From Pseudomonas lundensis (GTDB taxonomy: Bacteria; Pseudomonadota; Gammaproteobacteria; Pseudomonadales; Pseudomonadaceae), in the NCBI RefSeq assembly GCF_002269125.1, contig NZ_NQKI01000018.1, positions 1-64,000 of the forward strand: a stretch of DNA of 64,000 nucleotides, given 5' to 3'. The notes below the pieces were generated by a model. The model ran no database searches and was not told the origin of the DNA. It saw only the letters and a program-made list of their open reading frames with translations. Shown here piece by piece: positions 53,896-63,870 of this stretch. The translations under genes were made by a program, and so were the position numbers. Position 1 is the stretch's first letter; each line of letters begins with the position of its first letter.

Positions 53896-55326
53896 ATGCC
53901 AGTCGGCAACCACCAGCCCCACAGCGACACCGCTCAGGGCGGTCCGCTCAAGCGTGAACTGGGCGAACGTCATATTCGCTTGATGGCGCTTGGCGCCTGT
54001 ATCGGCGTAGGCCTTTTCCTGGGCTCGGCCAAGGCAATTGAAATGGCAGGGCCTGCCATCATGCTGTCCTACATCATCGGTGGCTTGGCCATTCTGGTGA
54101 TCATGCGTGCGCTCGGCGAAATGGCCGTGCACAACCCGGTAGCCGGTTCGTTCAGCCGCTACGCACAAGATTATCTGGGCCCGCTGGCGGGCTTTTTGAC
54201 CGGCTGGAACTACTGGTTCCTGTGGCTGGTGACCTGCGTCGCGGAAATCACTGCAGTGGCGGTGTACATGGGGATCTGGTTCCCGGATGTCCCGCGTTGG
54301 ATCTGGGCGCTTGCCGCGCTGATCAGCATGGGCTCGATCAACCTGATCGCGGTCAAGGCGTTTGGTGAGTTCGAGTTCTGGTTTGCCCTGATCAAGATTG
54401 TGACCATCATTGCGATGGTGCTTGGCGGCATCGGGATCATCGCCTTCGGTTTTGGCAACGATGGCGTCGCGCTGGGTATTTCTAACCTGTGGACCCACGG
54501 CGGCTTCATGCCCAATGGTGTGCAGGGCGTGCTGATGTCCCTGCAGATGGTGATGTTTGCGTACCTGGGCGTTGAGATGATCGGCCTGACCGCCGGTGAA
54601 GCCAAGAACCCGCAAAAAACCATCCCGAGCGCGATTGGTTCGGTGTTCTGGCGTATTTTGCTGTTCTACGTCGGCGCGTTGTTCGTGATCCTGTCGATCT
54701 ACCCGTGGAACGAAATCGGCACTCAGGGCAGCCCGTTTGTGATGACCTTTGAGCGTCTGGGCATCAAAACTGCCGCCGGGATCATCAACTTCGTGGTCAT
54801 CACGGCGGCGTTGTCGTCTTGCAACGGTGGCATTTTCAGCACCGGTCGCATGCTCTACAGCCTGGCGCAAAATGGTCAGGCACCGGCCAACTTCGGTACA
54901 ACCTCCAAAAACGGCGTGCCGCGTCAGGCGTTGCTGCTGTCGATTGCGATGTTGCTGCTGGGCGTGGTCCTTAACTACCTGGCCCCGGAAAAAGTCTTTG
55001 TGTGGGTAACCGCCATTGCCACCTTCGGTGCGATCTGGACCTGGTTGATGATCCTGTTGGCACAATTGCGCTTTCGCAAAAACCTGAGCCCGGAAGAAGC
55101 CGCTGGCCTGAAATACCGCATGTGGCTGTACCCGTACAGCTCCTATGCTGCGCTGGCGTTCTTGTTGTTGGTGGTCGGGCTGATGGCGTACTTCGAAGAA
55201 ACCCGCGTGGCGCTGTTTGTTGGCCCTGCTTTCTTGATCCTGCTGACCGTGCTGTTTTACGTGTTCAAGTTGCAGCCGACTCAAGTGAGCGAGTCGAACC
55301 AGGGTGCGCAGCTTAAAAAAAGCTGA
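53896..55326 (+). CDS. Amino-acid permease (APC family)
   Basis: A 476-residue transporter with twelve membrane segments. The APC signatures are clear: LKRELGERHIRLMALGACIGVGLFLGSAKAIEMAGPA at the start, IMRALGEMAVHNPVAGSFSRYAQDYLGPLAGFLTGWNYWFLWL, and FAYLGVEMIGLTAGEAKNPQKTIPSAI. It resembles the AroP/ProY/HutT group that imports aromatic amino acids, proline or histidine with protons. The exact substrate cannot be read from sequence. It is a single-gene unit ended by a strong terminator. Confidence 0.9.
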   Translation: MPVGNHQPHSDTAQGGPLKRELGERHIRLMALGACIGVGLFLGSAKAIEMAGPAIMLSYIIGGLAILVIMRALGEMAVHNPVAGSFSRYAQDYLGPLAGFLTGWNYWFLWLVTCVAEITAVAVYMGIWFPDVPRWIWALAALISMGSINLIAVKAFGEFEFWFALIKIVTIIAMVLGGIGIIAFGFGNDGVALGISNLWTHGGFMPNGVQGVLMSLQMVMFAYLGVEMIGLTAGEAKNPQKTIPSAIGSVFWRILLFYVGALFVILSIYPWNEIGTQGSPFVMTFERLGIKTAAGIINFVVITAALSSCNGGIFSTGRMLYSLAQNGQAPANFGTTSKNGVPRQALLLSIAMLLLGVVLNYLAPEKVFVWVTAIATFGAIWTWLMILLAQLRFRKNLSPEEAAGLKYRMWLYPYSSYAALAFLLLVVGLMAYFEETRVALFVGPAFLILLTVLFYVFKLQPTQVSESNQGAQLKKS

Positions 55327-55348
55327 TCGCTAACCCCGTAGTACAACG

Positions 55349-55376
55349 TGCCGCAGCGAGTGACCTCGCTGCGGCA
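55349..55376. terminator. Hairpin between the permease and opgC
   Basis: TGCCGCAGCGAG (55349-55360) and CTCGCTGCGGCA (55365-55376) form a perfect 12-bp stem with a TGAC loop, extended by one pair. There is no T run. It sits between convergent genes and could serve both. Confidence 0.65.
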
Positions 55377-55379
55377 CTG

Positions 55380-56486
55380 TCATGTTGCAGGGGCATTCAA
55401 CCGCTTGTTCCAGTCCAGCCACGCTGCCAGTAGCACCATCACCCCCACGCCCATCACGGCGCTGATCAGTTTGATCGCCAGCGTGTCACCGCCCAGTGCA
55501 TTGAGCATGTCAGCCAGCGGCGCCAGCACTACCCCCAGACAAAACACTTCCAGCGAATAGCGCCCCATTCGACAGGTTTGGCGTGCCACCCAGAGGTTGA
55601 GCCAATGGCTGTGGGGGACCAGTTTTGCCGCCACATACGCCAGTGCCAGAAAGTGCACTAAACGCACCGGGGACAGGTTGGTCTTGCTGATCGGATAGAG
55701 GTACTCGCCCAGCCACAGCGGGATGATGGCATCGTGTAGCTGAGGCCATTTCCAGGACAACGCCAGCAGCCCGGTCAACAACAGGTACAGCGCAGCGCCC
55801 ATGAACAGCGGTTGACGTGTCAGGGGACGACTATCAGGCACCTTGTCGCGTTGCGCCCACAGGGACGCCGCGCCCCCCAGTACAAACAGAAACTGCCAGG
55901 CCAGCGGGTTGAAAAACCACACGCCGCCTTCTTGTGCCGCCAAGTTCCAGTAAGGGGCCGTGAGGTACACCAGAAACGAAATACCCACCACCAGGGCGCA
56001 CCTGCGCAGTAGCAGTGGCAACACCAGCGGTAAACCCAGTAACAGCAGAATGTAAAGGGGCAACGGGTCCATCAGGTTGGGTTTGAAGCGCAATAACAGT
56101 TCATCGGTGAGCGCCTGTTGCGGGTTGCTCAAGAAGTACTGCAAGCCCATTTCTTGCACCAGATCGCGGGTTTCGACGTGGCTGTTGGCGAAGAACACAA
56201 TGCCCATCAGCACCGCCAGCAAAAAAATGTGAACCACGTACAGCACCCAGGCGCGGCGCAGGATTTTGATCCCGGCCCGAACAAAGCCATCACGTTGTGC
56301 AATCTTGCCGTAGGCCAGTACGGCGGCGTACCCCGCCAGAAAGACAAAAATTTCCGCGGCATCGCTGAAGCCGAAGTTGCGCACGGTTAATTCGGCCAGC
56401 GGATTGTGCGGAATGTGATCCCAGAAAATAAAAATCAGCGCCAGCCCGCGGAAGAAATCGATGCGGTGGTCGCGTCCGGTCGTCAT
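55380..56486 (-). CDS. opgC: OpgC-type membrane acyltransferase
   Basis: A 368-residue protein with ten membrane segments, starting MTTGRDHRIDFFRGLALIFIFWDHIPHNPLAELTVRNFGFSDAAEIFVFLAGYAAVLAYG, the OpgC N-terminus with the conserved His, Arg and FSDAAEIFVF. OpgC succinylates osmoregulated periplasmic glucans. The C-terminus (RMGRYSLEVFCLGVVLAPLADMLN) is also typical. An upstream in-frame start at 56642 would add 52 residues with no family support. The opgGH genes are not in the window. Confidence 0.88.
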   Translation of the reverse strand: MTTGRDHRIDFFRGLALIFIFWDHIPHNPLAELTVRNFGFSDAAEIFVFLAGYAAVLAYGKIAQRDGFVRAGIKILRRAWVLYVVHIFLLAVLMGIVFFANSHVETRDLVQEMGLQYFLSNPQQALTDELLLRFKPNLMDPLPLYILLLLGLPLVLPLLLRRCALVVGISFLVYLTAPYWNLAAQEGGVWFFNPLAWQFLFVLGGAASLWAQRDKVPDSRPLTRQPLFMGAALYLLLTGLLALSWKWPQLHDAIIPLWLGEYLYPISKTNLSPVRLVHFLALAYVAAKLVPHSHWLNLWVARQTCRMGRYSLEVFCLGVVLAPLADMLNALGGDTLAIKLISAVMGVGVMVLLAAWLDWNKRLNAPAT

Positions 56487-56660
56487 CACGGCAGTTCTCA
56501 GACAAAGGTTATAAAAAGACCTGCCTATACGGCAGAGGTTGCGCGCCGCACAACGGCGGCGCGCAGGGTGAAGGGAAACCACGGTAAATGCAAAGCTTTG
56601 ACAGGACGTATTGTGGCCAATCATTACGCGTATGGGCGGCACACAGGGCTTGGCATCCGG

Positions 56661-59600
56661 TCATTCTTCGAGGATCGTCTCCAGCGGTTTTTTATCCAGG
56701 ATGCCTTGGGTGATGACTTCCAGGGTTTTGGCTTTGTTGTTGGCCAACGCGGTGAGTTCCCTGCTGTAAAGATCTTCAAACGCCGTGGTTTGCGTGAATA
56801 CCTTGCTTTCATCGATTACCAGCGTTTGTGACAGCGCGTTGAGCTCGCTTTCCAGGCTCGACACCTCGGCTTGATCCCCGGCTTCCACGGCGGCGACCCA
56901 CAGCGTATGAGTTTCACGCAGGGTTTCAAGGTCCAGATAGCGCTGATCGAACAATGCATTGGTGGTCTTGATGTTGCCCTTGTAGGCCGATTCGATATGG
57001 TTTCGCCACGGCTCCTGCGCCAGAAGCTGTTTGGCCATGAAGCCTGGGGTGGCTTCTTTATTGAGGATGATGTGATACGCCTCCTCGATTTGAACCGGCG
57101 TGATTTTTGCGCTGATCCTGAATTTCATGTGGGCAGGCTGCCATAGCAACTCAAGCCGTTTTGCCAAGTCCACTTGATAAATCAGTTTCACCTGCAGGGG
57201 ATCGGGTTTGAGCCGGCTAACGTCCGACATGGGCATTACGCCTTCGCGCAACGCGGTGTCATAGGCCTCTTGTTGCAAGGCAATCTGGGTTTCAGCGATG
57301 TCATTGAGTTCAATCAGGCGAACTTCACTTTTCATCAATTTGAGTAATTTAAGTTCCCTTTCAGCCCCTTCAGCCAGCAATGCTTCGCGCAGCAGCACTC
57401 GGTAGCCAAAACGGCTGAAAATAGTTGCAACACGGTCGACACAGGTTTCGTTTTCGATCGCATGTGCAAACACCGTTGCGCGGTACTCACTGTCTTCTGC
57501 TGCGGTTTCGAGGACGCGCCACACGCGATCGGTCAACAGTGCCCGGTCATGTTCGAAGTCCGCACTGGCGACCAGGTCTCGAATGACTTTGAAGAAGTTT
57601 TCGGCGTGTGGCTCTGCACTCAAGGCTTCCCACAGGTCACGTTTCAAGCTGAGTTCGGCGGCGGGCAACTCCTGGCTCAACCATAGACCACCAGGGTGCG
57701 GTGCGTCAGGCACATGGGTACGTGACTCCAAAGCAAGCCCGAGCCTTATTCTGAGCTCATTGACGGCCTCCAGGGTTCGCAATTCCAGTGGATTGTCATG
57801 CAAAGAGGTGGAACTCAGCCTGCTTGCCGGCAGTTGGAAGTACGCATCAGGTACGGTAACGAGCCGGTTGGCGCGCAGGTCGAGATGGGTCAAGTGCGGT
57901 AGGTTGTCTACACCGGCAGGCCACTGGGTCAGTCGATTTTGACTCAAGTTCAGGCTGCGCAGCTCGGTCATCTGGCTGAAGTCAGGCGCGAGGTTGAGTT
58001 TGTTGTGGCTGAGGTCCAGCACCCTGAGGTTTTTGAGACTGGCCAGTTTGCTGGCGCTCGCTTGGGTGAGTGTCAGCTTGTTCATATGCAATTTGAGTTC
58101 AGTCAGTTCCTGCAAGTTAAACACTGTCGAGGGCAGTTCTCGCAGGTTGGCCGATTCCATGGAAAGTGTTCGCAATTTGGGAAACCGCTTCAAAAACGTC
58201 TCAAAGTGCGAGCCCAAAAACAGGTGGTTCGCTTCCAGCGAGGTGACATGGCTGAAATCGGCATCAAGGGTTGGCAGTCTGCCGAGCTGAACACTGCTGA
58301 TATTGAGACGGGACCCCGGAATCGGGACATCTGGCTCGGGGATTCGCTGCCAGCATTTGATTAAACGTTGCGCAAAAATATTTTTGTCCCGCAGATGCAC
58401 CGGACGGATGTGGTGTTCGCTGAACTGCACAAACTCCAAGGGTTCCCTTTGCCATTCTTCAAGGCTCATTTTCAGCCCCTTGAACTCCTTGTTCAGGGCT
58501 TCAAGTCGGCTCAACCCTTCGCGGCTGAACAGGCTATCAACACCGATAAAGCCTTGAACCTCTTCCGTGCTGTGCGCCGGGTACAACTTGGACTTCAGGT
58601 GCCTGATCCTTCGAGGATGGGTGGAGATACAGGCAAACGGGGCGCGCGCACAACGCAGGCCCTCTGTGTCACGGCGCGGATACCCGGCGCGCCCCTTTGC
58701 CAGGCGAAGCGGGGAGTGCGCGTGCGGCTGTTCCGGGGGCATCCCCAAGAGGCGTCTGAGTGTGGCGCGTGACAGGGGCGGGCGTTGTTTGAGGGCTTGT
58801 TTGAGCATTTGGCCCTGATTGGTCGCTGGAAAACCCAGTGCGGCTCTTTGCGCGTCCGGCAAGGCGTGCAGAACGGATGCGTAGACATCATCCAGCGGAT
58901 GCAGCATTTGATCCTGGCCGTTGTAGGTCTCGTAACGGTTGCCTTGTTTGACCAGTACTTTGCGAACCGTGGCATCGGGGGCGCCAATTTCATCGATCAG
59001 GGGGCCGGACAGCACGCTGTCATGCACCTCCAGCCTGACGTCTTGCGGCCAGCCCGGCATGTCCGCCAGGCTGTGCAGGATCAGTTTCTGTGAGTCCAGC
59101 GAGAGGGCATCATCGAAGTAGTACCCTTCGTACGCGCGCATCAAGCGATTTTCCTGTTCAAAAATCGTCGATTCTTCTTTTAACCGTAAGGGGATACGCC
59201 CTTGCGTCAGTTGCTCGATTTCAGAGGTCGTGGCAGCACCGATCATTTCGCTGGCGGCCGATACCGGTAGACCGGGCGATGCATGAGTCAGGGTTTTTAT
59301 CAGGGGATCATCGCTCGCCTGAGATTGGTCGTATTGCGCGCGCAGCAGATCTTCTTGCAGCACCTCGGCGTGATCGGCCACCTTGGCACTCAACAGCCTG
59401 ACCTGCTCGTCGATGTCCGAGACAAACGTACCGGTAAGAGGATCGGTTCCAATCCACTGACGTATTTGCGCGGTGTCCAGGGACATCAGCACCGTCTTGA
59501 ACAACTCCCCGCGGCGCACCTGGCTGTCGAGCACTTGAACAACCGATACATGGCCTGCCTTGACCGGCCCGTACTCGATAAGGGTTTTCCCCGCACTGTC

Positions 59601-61685
59601 GACGCAGCGCAGGATCTTGGTTGATGGCCACAGGTCAGCATGCGCCAGCACCTGGATTTGCATCAAAGGATCGGCTGTCACATCGCCGGCACGCATTTTT
59701 GTCACGAACGCTTTGAGCTTTGCGCGTGCGTTGTATCGTTGCACACAGTCACCTAGCAGAGCCGGGGGAGGTTGCTGATCGACGAACGCCTGCCGCAGGA
59801 CTGACTCATCGGTGCCGGAAGCGTTTAAAAAATTCAGTGCCTGTCCATCACTCAAGTTTTGAAGTGAGGCGTCTAGGCGACGAACAAAAGTCGACGTCTC
59901 CCAAGCCTCGATTTCCTCAAATTCGTGGGTCCATGCCCCTTGACCGTTTGATGTGATCAGCGGGGGGTAGGCATTGGGGCGGGTGGGGTGTAGCACGCGG
60001 TAGGCATGATGGGCTTCGTGATGCACTCGGTAGTGCTTGCCTTCGAGTTGCAGGTACTGTTTGCCCTGATGCCTATAAAGCCCGCGTTCATCCGCTTTGT
60101 CAGCGGCCTCCGGGGGCACATCGTGTTCAAAGGGGGCGAGGTCCGGCTTCCACAACTGCCTCTTGCCCTCTGGCCGTTCAAGGATCTCCAGCTCTTCCAC
60201 AAGCGGCGATTTCTCAATGGCCGGGGGGGCCGTGAATTCTTTGGCCAGCTTTCCGGCAGCGGCGATGAATGCCACATTGATCAGCACACTGCGGGTATAG
60301 GACCAGGCCAGCGCCTGATCGCCCTGTTCCCAAGCCTCAATGCCGTGATAGATGTCCGTCATGATTTGCGCGGCAAACACGACGGTCATGATTTCCCCAA
60401 GCCCGGGAATAAACAGGGCAGCCACGTTCAATACATTCAGGCTGACGTCGAAGTAATGCTCGATGCGCTTGAGGAGCGAGAGGCGGTTAATTTCCGCGGT
60501 GGGCACAGCCAGAAAACGTGCGTCATTGATGATCTGGAATTTCTTTTGTTCAAACAGGTAGCGAAACAGATTGTCCTGTATCGGGTTAGGCGTCATTTCC
60601 AGCGGGTCATTGTTCTTATCGACAAAGCGTGCGTTCAACCGTTTAGTCAGTTGCAATTTTTGGCGTTGAGGGACGAGGTGAATAAAGAATTGGCGATAGG
60701 TGGGATCTTGCATCTTGCGCATCCAGTCTGAAGATGCCAGACGGATGGAGTCGTACTCTTTAATACAACTGACCGGGTCCCCTGGAATATAAAGAATGCA
60801 CCGCCGGTCACGTTCAAGCGCAGAGCCGTGGGACAAAATCATTGACGGAAAAAGAATATCGTCCATGTGCAAGGCGTTGCACGTCAGCGGAAATCCGTTA
60901 AATAAAAGGTTTTCTTCGCCCCGGCAATACGCTAACAACAGCGTGTGCGTGCTGGCGCTGATATCGCCTTTCATCAATGCAATTTGCGATTGCAGTATCA
61001 ACGTGTGGCGTTCGTGACGTTCAAAGGTGTACAGCAGTTGATGCTTTGCCGCCGTATCGACGGGGCTGAAAATTCCGTTTAAATGCGTTTGGTATTGCCC
61101 TCCGATATCCAGGTCCCGACACAGGCGGGCAAAATCCACGGGTTCGATCTCAATCAACCTGGGCGCCGGTTGATCATAGCCCCCGGATTGATGACTCCAC
61201 AGGTGAGAGCCTCTGGGCATGCCGGCGGGCTGGGCCTGACTGTCATCAAAATTATGCAAAGCCGCTTGCAGTAAGGTTTGCGTCGCGGTGCTTTCAACTT
61301 CCTGGGTGAAAAAGTTAAGGCTGGTTTGGGTGATGATGTTGTGTTCGACATCGCACGCAATACCGAACCGGGCGTGCAAGGCGGCGGTTAATAACGGTGC
61401 GGCGAATTCGTTAACCGAGCGGATGTCGTTCAAGTAATTATTGACCGCTGCCAGCGACAGATTATTAAGGGCGTGAATTTCTTTGAGGGCATCACGCTGA
61501 GCATCGGTGGCGTCGGTAAACCAGAGTGGAAGTTCCAGTTGATGATGAGGCAGGCGGGAAATAATTTGATGCGGCGCTTGGCGTATTGGCTCATGCACGG
61601 CCTCTTTAATGAGGTCGTGATGGATGCCGAGAATCGGTAAGTCGGGAGCAAGTTCGGAGGCGGGTGAAGGCAAGTAAGAGGGCAT
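56661..61685 (-). CDS. Large NEL-type E3 ubiquitin ligase effector with LRR and dermonecrotic-toxin-like regions
   Basis: A 1674-residue protein. An N-terminal helical dermonecrotic-toxin-like domain (about 1-600; LPLWFTDATDAQRDALKEIHALNN, a hydrophobic hairpin near 415-470) is followed by a linker. Leucine-rich repeats (about 1130-1330) match L-x2-L-x-L-x2-N-x-L, as in LRVLDLSHNKLN and LRSLNLSQNRLTQWPAG. The C-terminal NEL domain has the catalytic CxD motif in ENETCVDRVATIF (Cys1415). NEL enzymes build ubiquitin chains in host cells. No signal peptide; delivery would be by a type III or other system not encoded here. The gene is intact and stands alone, with codon use like the core. Confidence 0.88.
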   Translation of the reverse strand: MPSYLPSPASELAPDLPILGIHHDLIKEAVHEPIRQAPHQIISRLPHHQLELPLWFTDATDAQRDALKEIHALNNLSLAAVNNYLNDIRSVNEFAAPLLTAALHARFGIACDVEHNIITQTSLNFFTQEVESTATQTLLQAALHNFDDSQAQPAGMPRGSHLWSHQSGGYDQPAPRLIEIEPVDFARLCRDLDIGGQYQTHLNGIFSPVDTAAKHQLLYTFERHERHTLILQSQIALMKGDISASTHTLLLAYCRGEENLLFNGFPLTCNALHMDDILFPSMILSHGSALERDRRCILYIPGDPVSCIKEYDSIRLASSDWMRKMQDPTYRQFFIHLVPQRQKLQLTKRLNARFVDKNNDPLEMTPNPIQDNLFRYLFEQKKFQIINDARFLAVPTAEINRLSLLKRIEHYFDVSLNVLNVAALFIPGLGEIMTVVFAAQIMTDIYHGIEAWEQGDQALAWSYTRSVLINVAFIAAAGKLAKEFTAPPAIEKSPLVEELEILERPEGKRQLWKPDLAPFEHDVPPEAADKADERGLYRHQGKQYLQLEGKHYRVHHEAHHAYRVLHPTRPNAYPPLITSNGQGAWTHEFEEIEAWETSTFVRRLDASLQNLSDGQALNFLNASGTDESVLRQAFVDQQPPPALLGDCVQRYNARAKLKAFVTKMRAGDVTADPLMQIQVLAHADLWPSTKILRCVDSAGKTLIEYGPVKAGHVSVVQVLDSQVRRGELFKTVLMSLDTAQIRQWIGTDPLTGTFVSDIDEQVRLLSAKVADHAEVLQEDLLRAQYDQSQASDDPLIKTLTHASPGLPVSAASEMIGAATTSEIEQLTQGRIPLRLKEESTIFEQENRLMRAYEGYYFDDALSLDSQKLILHSLADMPGWPQDVRLEVHDSVLSGPLIDEIGAPDATVRKVLVKQGNRYETYNGQDQMLHPLDDVYASVLHALPDAQRAALGFPATNQGQMLKQALKQRPPLSRATLRRLLGMPPEQPHAHSPLRLAKGRAGYPRRDTEGLRCARAPFACISTHPRRIRHLKSKLYPAHSTEEVQGFIGVDSLFSREGLSRLEALNKEFKGLKMSLEEWQREPLEFVQFSEHHIRPVHLRDKNIFAQRLIKCWQRIPEPDVPIPGSRLNISSVQLGRLPTLDADFSHVTSLEANHLFLGSHFETFLKRFPKLRTLSMESANLRELPSTVFNLQELTELKLHMNKLTLTQASASKLASLKNLRVLDLSHNKLNLAPDFSQMTELRSLNLSQNRLTQWPAGVDNLPHLTHLDLRANRLVTVPDAYFQLPASRLSSTSLHDNPLELRTLEAVNELRIRLGLALESRTHVPDAPHPGGLWLSQELPAAELSLKRDLWEALSAEPHAENFFKVIRDLVASADFEHDRALLTDRVWRVLETAAEDSEYRATVFAHAIENETCVDRVATIFSRFGYRVLLREALLAEGAERELKLLKLMKSEVRLIELNDIAETQIALQQEAYDTALREGVMPMSDVSRLKPDPLQVKLIYQVDLAKRLELLWQPAHMKFRISAKITPVQIEEAYHIILNKEATPGFMAKQLLAQEPWRNHIESAYKGNIKTTNALFDQRYLDLETLRETHTLWVAAVEAGDQAEVSSLESELNALSQTLVIDESKVFTQTTAFEDLYSRELTALANNKAKTLEVITQGILDKKPLETILEE

Positions 61686-61848
61686 GCGTTAACGTCCAGT
61701 CGGGGGGGAGACGTCAAGTTTAGAAAGTTTGCGGGGGGCTAAAAAGGTTAAATAGTTGATGGGGCAAGTTACGCTTCGACGCTATTTTTGCGCTGAAGGT
61801 ATAGTTATTTAATACCCGGTTTTATAAAAAAAGTTAAAGGGGTTAAAT

Positions 61849-61881
61849 GCGCCGGGAGAATGTCTTTATTTCTCCCGGCGC
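61849..61881 (-). terminator. Terminator after the glutamate-synthase-family gene
   Basis: GCGCCGGGAGAA (61849-61860) and TTCTCCCGGCGC (61870-61881) form a perfect 12-bp stem with a 9-base loop. On the minus strand a seven-T run follows 15 bases further. The rest of 61686-61894 is AT-rich and contains the likely promoter of the effector gene. Confidence 0.7.
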
Positions 61882-61894
61882 AATGCGAGTCAGT

Positions 61895-63514
61895 TTAGGC
61901 CGCCGCGATCACGTTGGGTTCAAAACTGTCGGCTCGCGCCATTTGCCACATGCGCGAATAAAACTCGCCGTTGACTTCGCCGGTCAGCAGTTCACCGGGT
62001 TTGAGGAACACATGTAATTGGGAGAACAGTTTCACCTCGGTTGCCGATACCCGGCGAACCAAGTGCTTGGCCTGGAGCTGGGAGGGATGCTCTAGGCCGG
62101 CAGCTGCCAGCATCTCCGCCAGGCCTTTGAGTGTGTTGCGGTGGAAGTGGAACACCCGTTGCGCCTTATCGGGCACCACCAGTGCGCGCTGACGCAAAGG
62201 GTCTTGGGTAGCAACCCCGGTCGGGCATCTGTTGGTGTGGCACGACTGGGACTGAATGCAGCCGATGGCGAACATAAACCCTCGTGCGGAGTTGGCCCAG
62301 TCAGCGCCGATGGCCAGAACGCTGGCGATGTCGAAGGCGCTGACGATTTTGCCGCTGGCGCCCAGTTTGATCTTGTTGCGCAGGTTCAACCCCACCAGTG
62401 TGTTGTGCACGAACAGCAGCCCTTCACGCATCGGCGCGCCCATGTGGTCGGTGAACTCCACCGGGGCTGCGCCCGTCCCGCCTTCTTTACCGTCGATCAC
62501 GATAAAGTCTGGCAGGATGCCGGTTTCGAGCATGGCCTTGGCGATGCCCATGAACTCCCATGGATGGCCCAGGCAGAATTTAAAGCCCACCGGTTTGCCA
62601 CCGGACAACGCGCGCAGTTGTGCAATCCAGTGCATCAGCTCAAGGGGGGTTGAAAATGCACTGTGGCGCGACGGTGAAATGCAGTCTTCGCCCATCATGA
62701 TGCCGCGTGTTTCCGCGATTTCCTGGGTGACTTTGTCTTTGGGCAGAATCCCGCCATGGCCGGGTTTGGCGCCCTGGCTCATCTTGATTTCAATCATGCG
62801 CACTTGCGGGTTTTGCGCCTGGACGGCGAAACGTTCCGGGTCGAAGCGGCCATCGGCGGTGCGGCAACCGAAATAGCCGCTGCCCAGTTCCCAGGTCAGG
62901 TCGCCGCCATTTTCCCGGTGGTAGGGGCTGATGCTGCCTTCGCCGGTGTCATGGGCGAAGTTGCCCAGTTTTGCGCCCTGGTTCAGCGCGCGGATCGCGT
63001 TAGCGCTAAGGGAGCCAAAACTCATGGCCGAAATGTTGAACACCGATGCTGAGTAAGGCTGGGTGCACTGCGGGCCGCCGACCATCACCCGAAAACTGGC
63101 CGGGTCGCTCAGCGGCGCGGGACGCATGGAATGACCGATGAATTCGAAGCCTGACTGGTACACGTCAATCAGTGTGCCGAACGGTTTGTCGGCGCTTTCA
63201 TTCTTGGCGCGGGAGTAGACCAGCGAGCGTTGGGCGCGGGAGAAGGGCAGCGCGTCGCTGTCGGACTCCAGCAAATACTGGCGAATCTCCGGGCGGATGG
63301 TTTCCACCATGTAGCGGATATTGCCCAGAATCGGGTAATTACGACGCACGGCGTGGGGTGTTTGCAGCAGATCGAAAATACCGATCAGGCTCAACACCAG
63401 GGTGACCGCGGTGAACGGCCACAACCACTCGTGGTGCATAAACGGCAGGCTGGCGAGGGTGAAAATCACGCAAAAGGCAAAAAACGCATAACGGCTCAAC
63501 AGTGACAGGCTCAT
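61895..63514 (-). CDS. FMN-binding glutamate-synthase-family protein (GltS domain)
   Basis: A 539-residue protein. Two N-terminal membrane segments (residues 8-50) are followed by an FMN barrel like the central domain of glutamate synthase: FNISAMSFGSLSANAIRALNQGAKLGNFAHDTGEGSIS, MIEIKMSQGAKPGHGGILPKDKVT, DFIVIDGKEGGTGAAP and CIQSQSCHTNRCPTGVATQDPLRQRAL with a Cys cluster. There is no amidotransferase domain, so it is not a full glutamate synthase; its reaction is unknown. The membrane anchor suggests a redox role at the inner membrane. Confidence 0.9.
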   Translation of the reverse strand: MSLSLLSRYAFFAFCVIFTLASLPFMHHEWLWPFTAVTLVLSLIGIFDLLQTPHAVRRNYPILGNIRYMVETIRPEIRQYLLESDSDALPFSRAQRSLVYSRAKNESADKPFGTLIDVYQSGFEFIGHSMRPAPLSDPASFRVMVGGPQCTQPYSASVFNISAMSFGSLSANAIRALNQGAKLGNFAHDTGEGSISPYHRENGGDLTWELGSGYFGCRTADGRFDPERFAVQAQNPQVRMIEIKMSQGAKPGHGGILPKDKVTQEIAETRGIMMGEDCISPSRHSAFSTPLELMHWIAQLRALSGGKPVGFKFCLGHPWEFMGIAKAMLETGILPDFIVIDGKEGGTGAAPVEFTDHMGAPMREGLLFVHNTLVGLNLRNKIKLGASGKIVSAFDIASVLAIGADWANSARGFMFAIGCIQSQSCHTNRCPTGVATQDPLRQRALVVPDKAQRVFHFHRNTLKGLAEMLAAAGLEHPSQLQAKHLVRRVSATEVKLFSQLHVFLKPGELLTGEVNGEFYSRMWQMARADSFEPNVIAAA

Positions 63515-63870
63515 ACGGTTTCCTGTTTCAGGCTTATTTGTTCAGTCAGGCCATTGCGCCTGAAGGGCTCGCGCAGAACACGAGCGGGAGACTCACGGTG
63601 TGGTTAGGACCCTCTCTTTAGCCTGGAGGTTTCCCGGGGGAGACGCTTGCTTTGCATCAAGTAAACGCCGCACAGAAAGCAGACTAGCCATTGAACGAGA
63701 TTTCGCAGCACGCAGCATCCCGACGAAAGTCGCGGGTTGAGTCCCGCCAACGCCAATGGTGGCCTTTTCAGCGAGTCACCATACAGACGGATGCTGACAC
63801 CACGCTATCTGTGTCTTTTCGTCAGCCTGCTGGCATGTGATCCTTCGCGCCCTTTCCGGTTTGTTGGCAG
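63515..63870. other. 356-base spacer before the NUDIX gene, no gene seen
   Basis: Divergent spacer with promoters expected for both neighbours. I see only short frames and no strong hairpin or promoter. Confidence 0.5.

Noticed and set aside
53761..55284. 507-codon minus-strand frame opposite the amino-acid permease
   Set aside because: His/Gln/Arg-rich translation with no fold; the plus-strand permease has clear family signatures.
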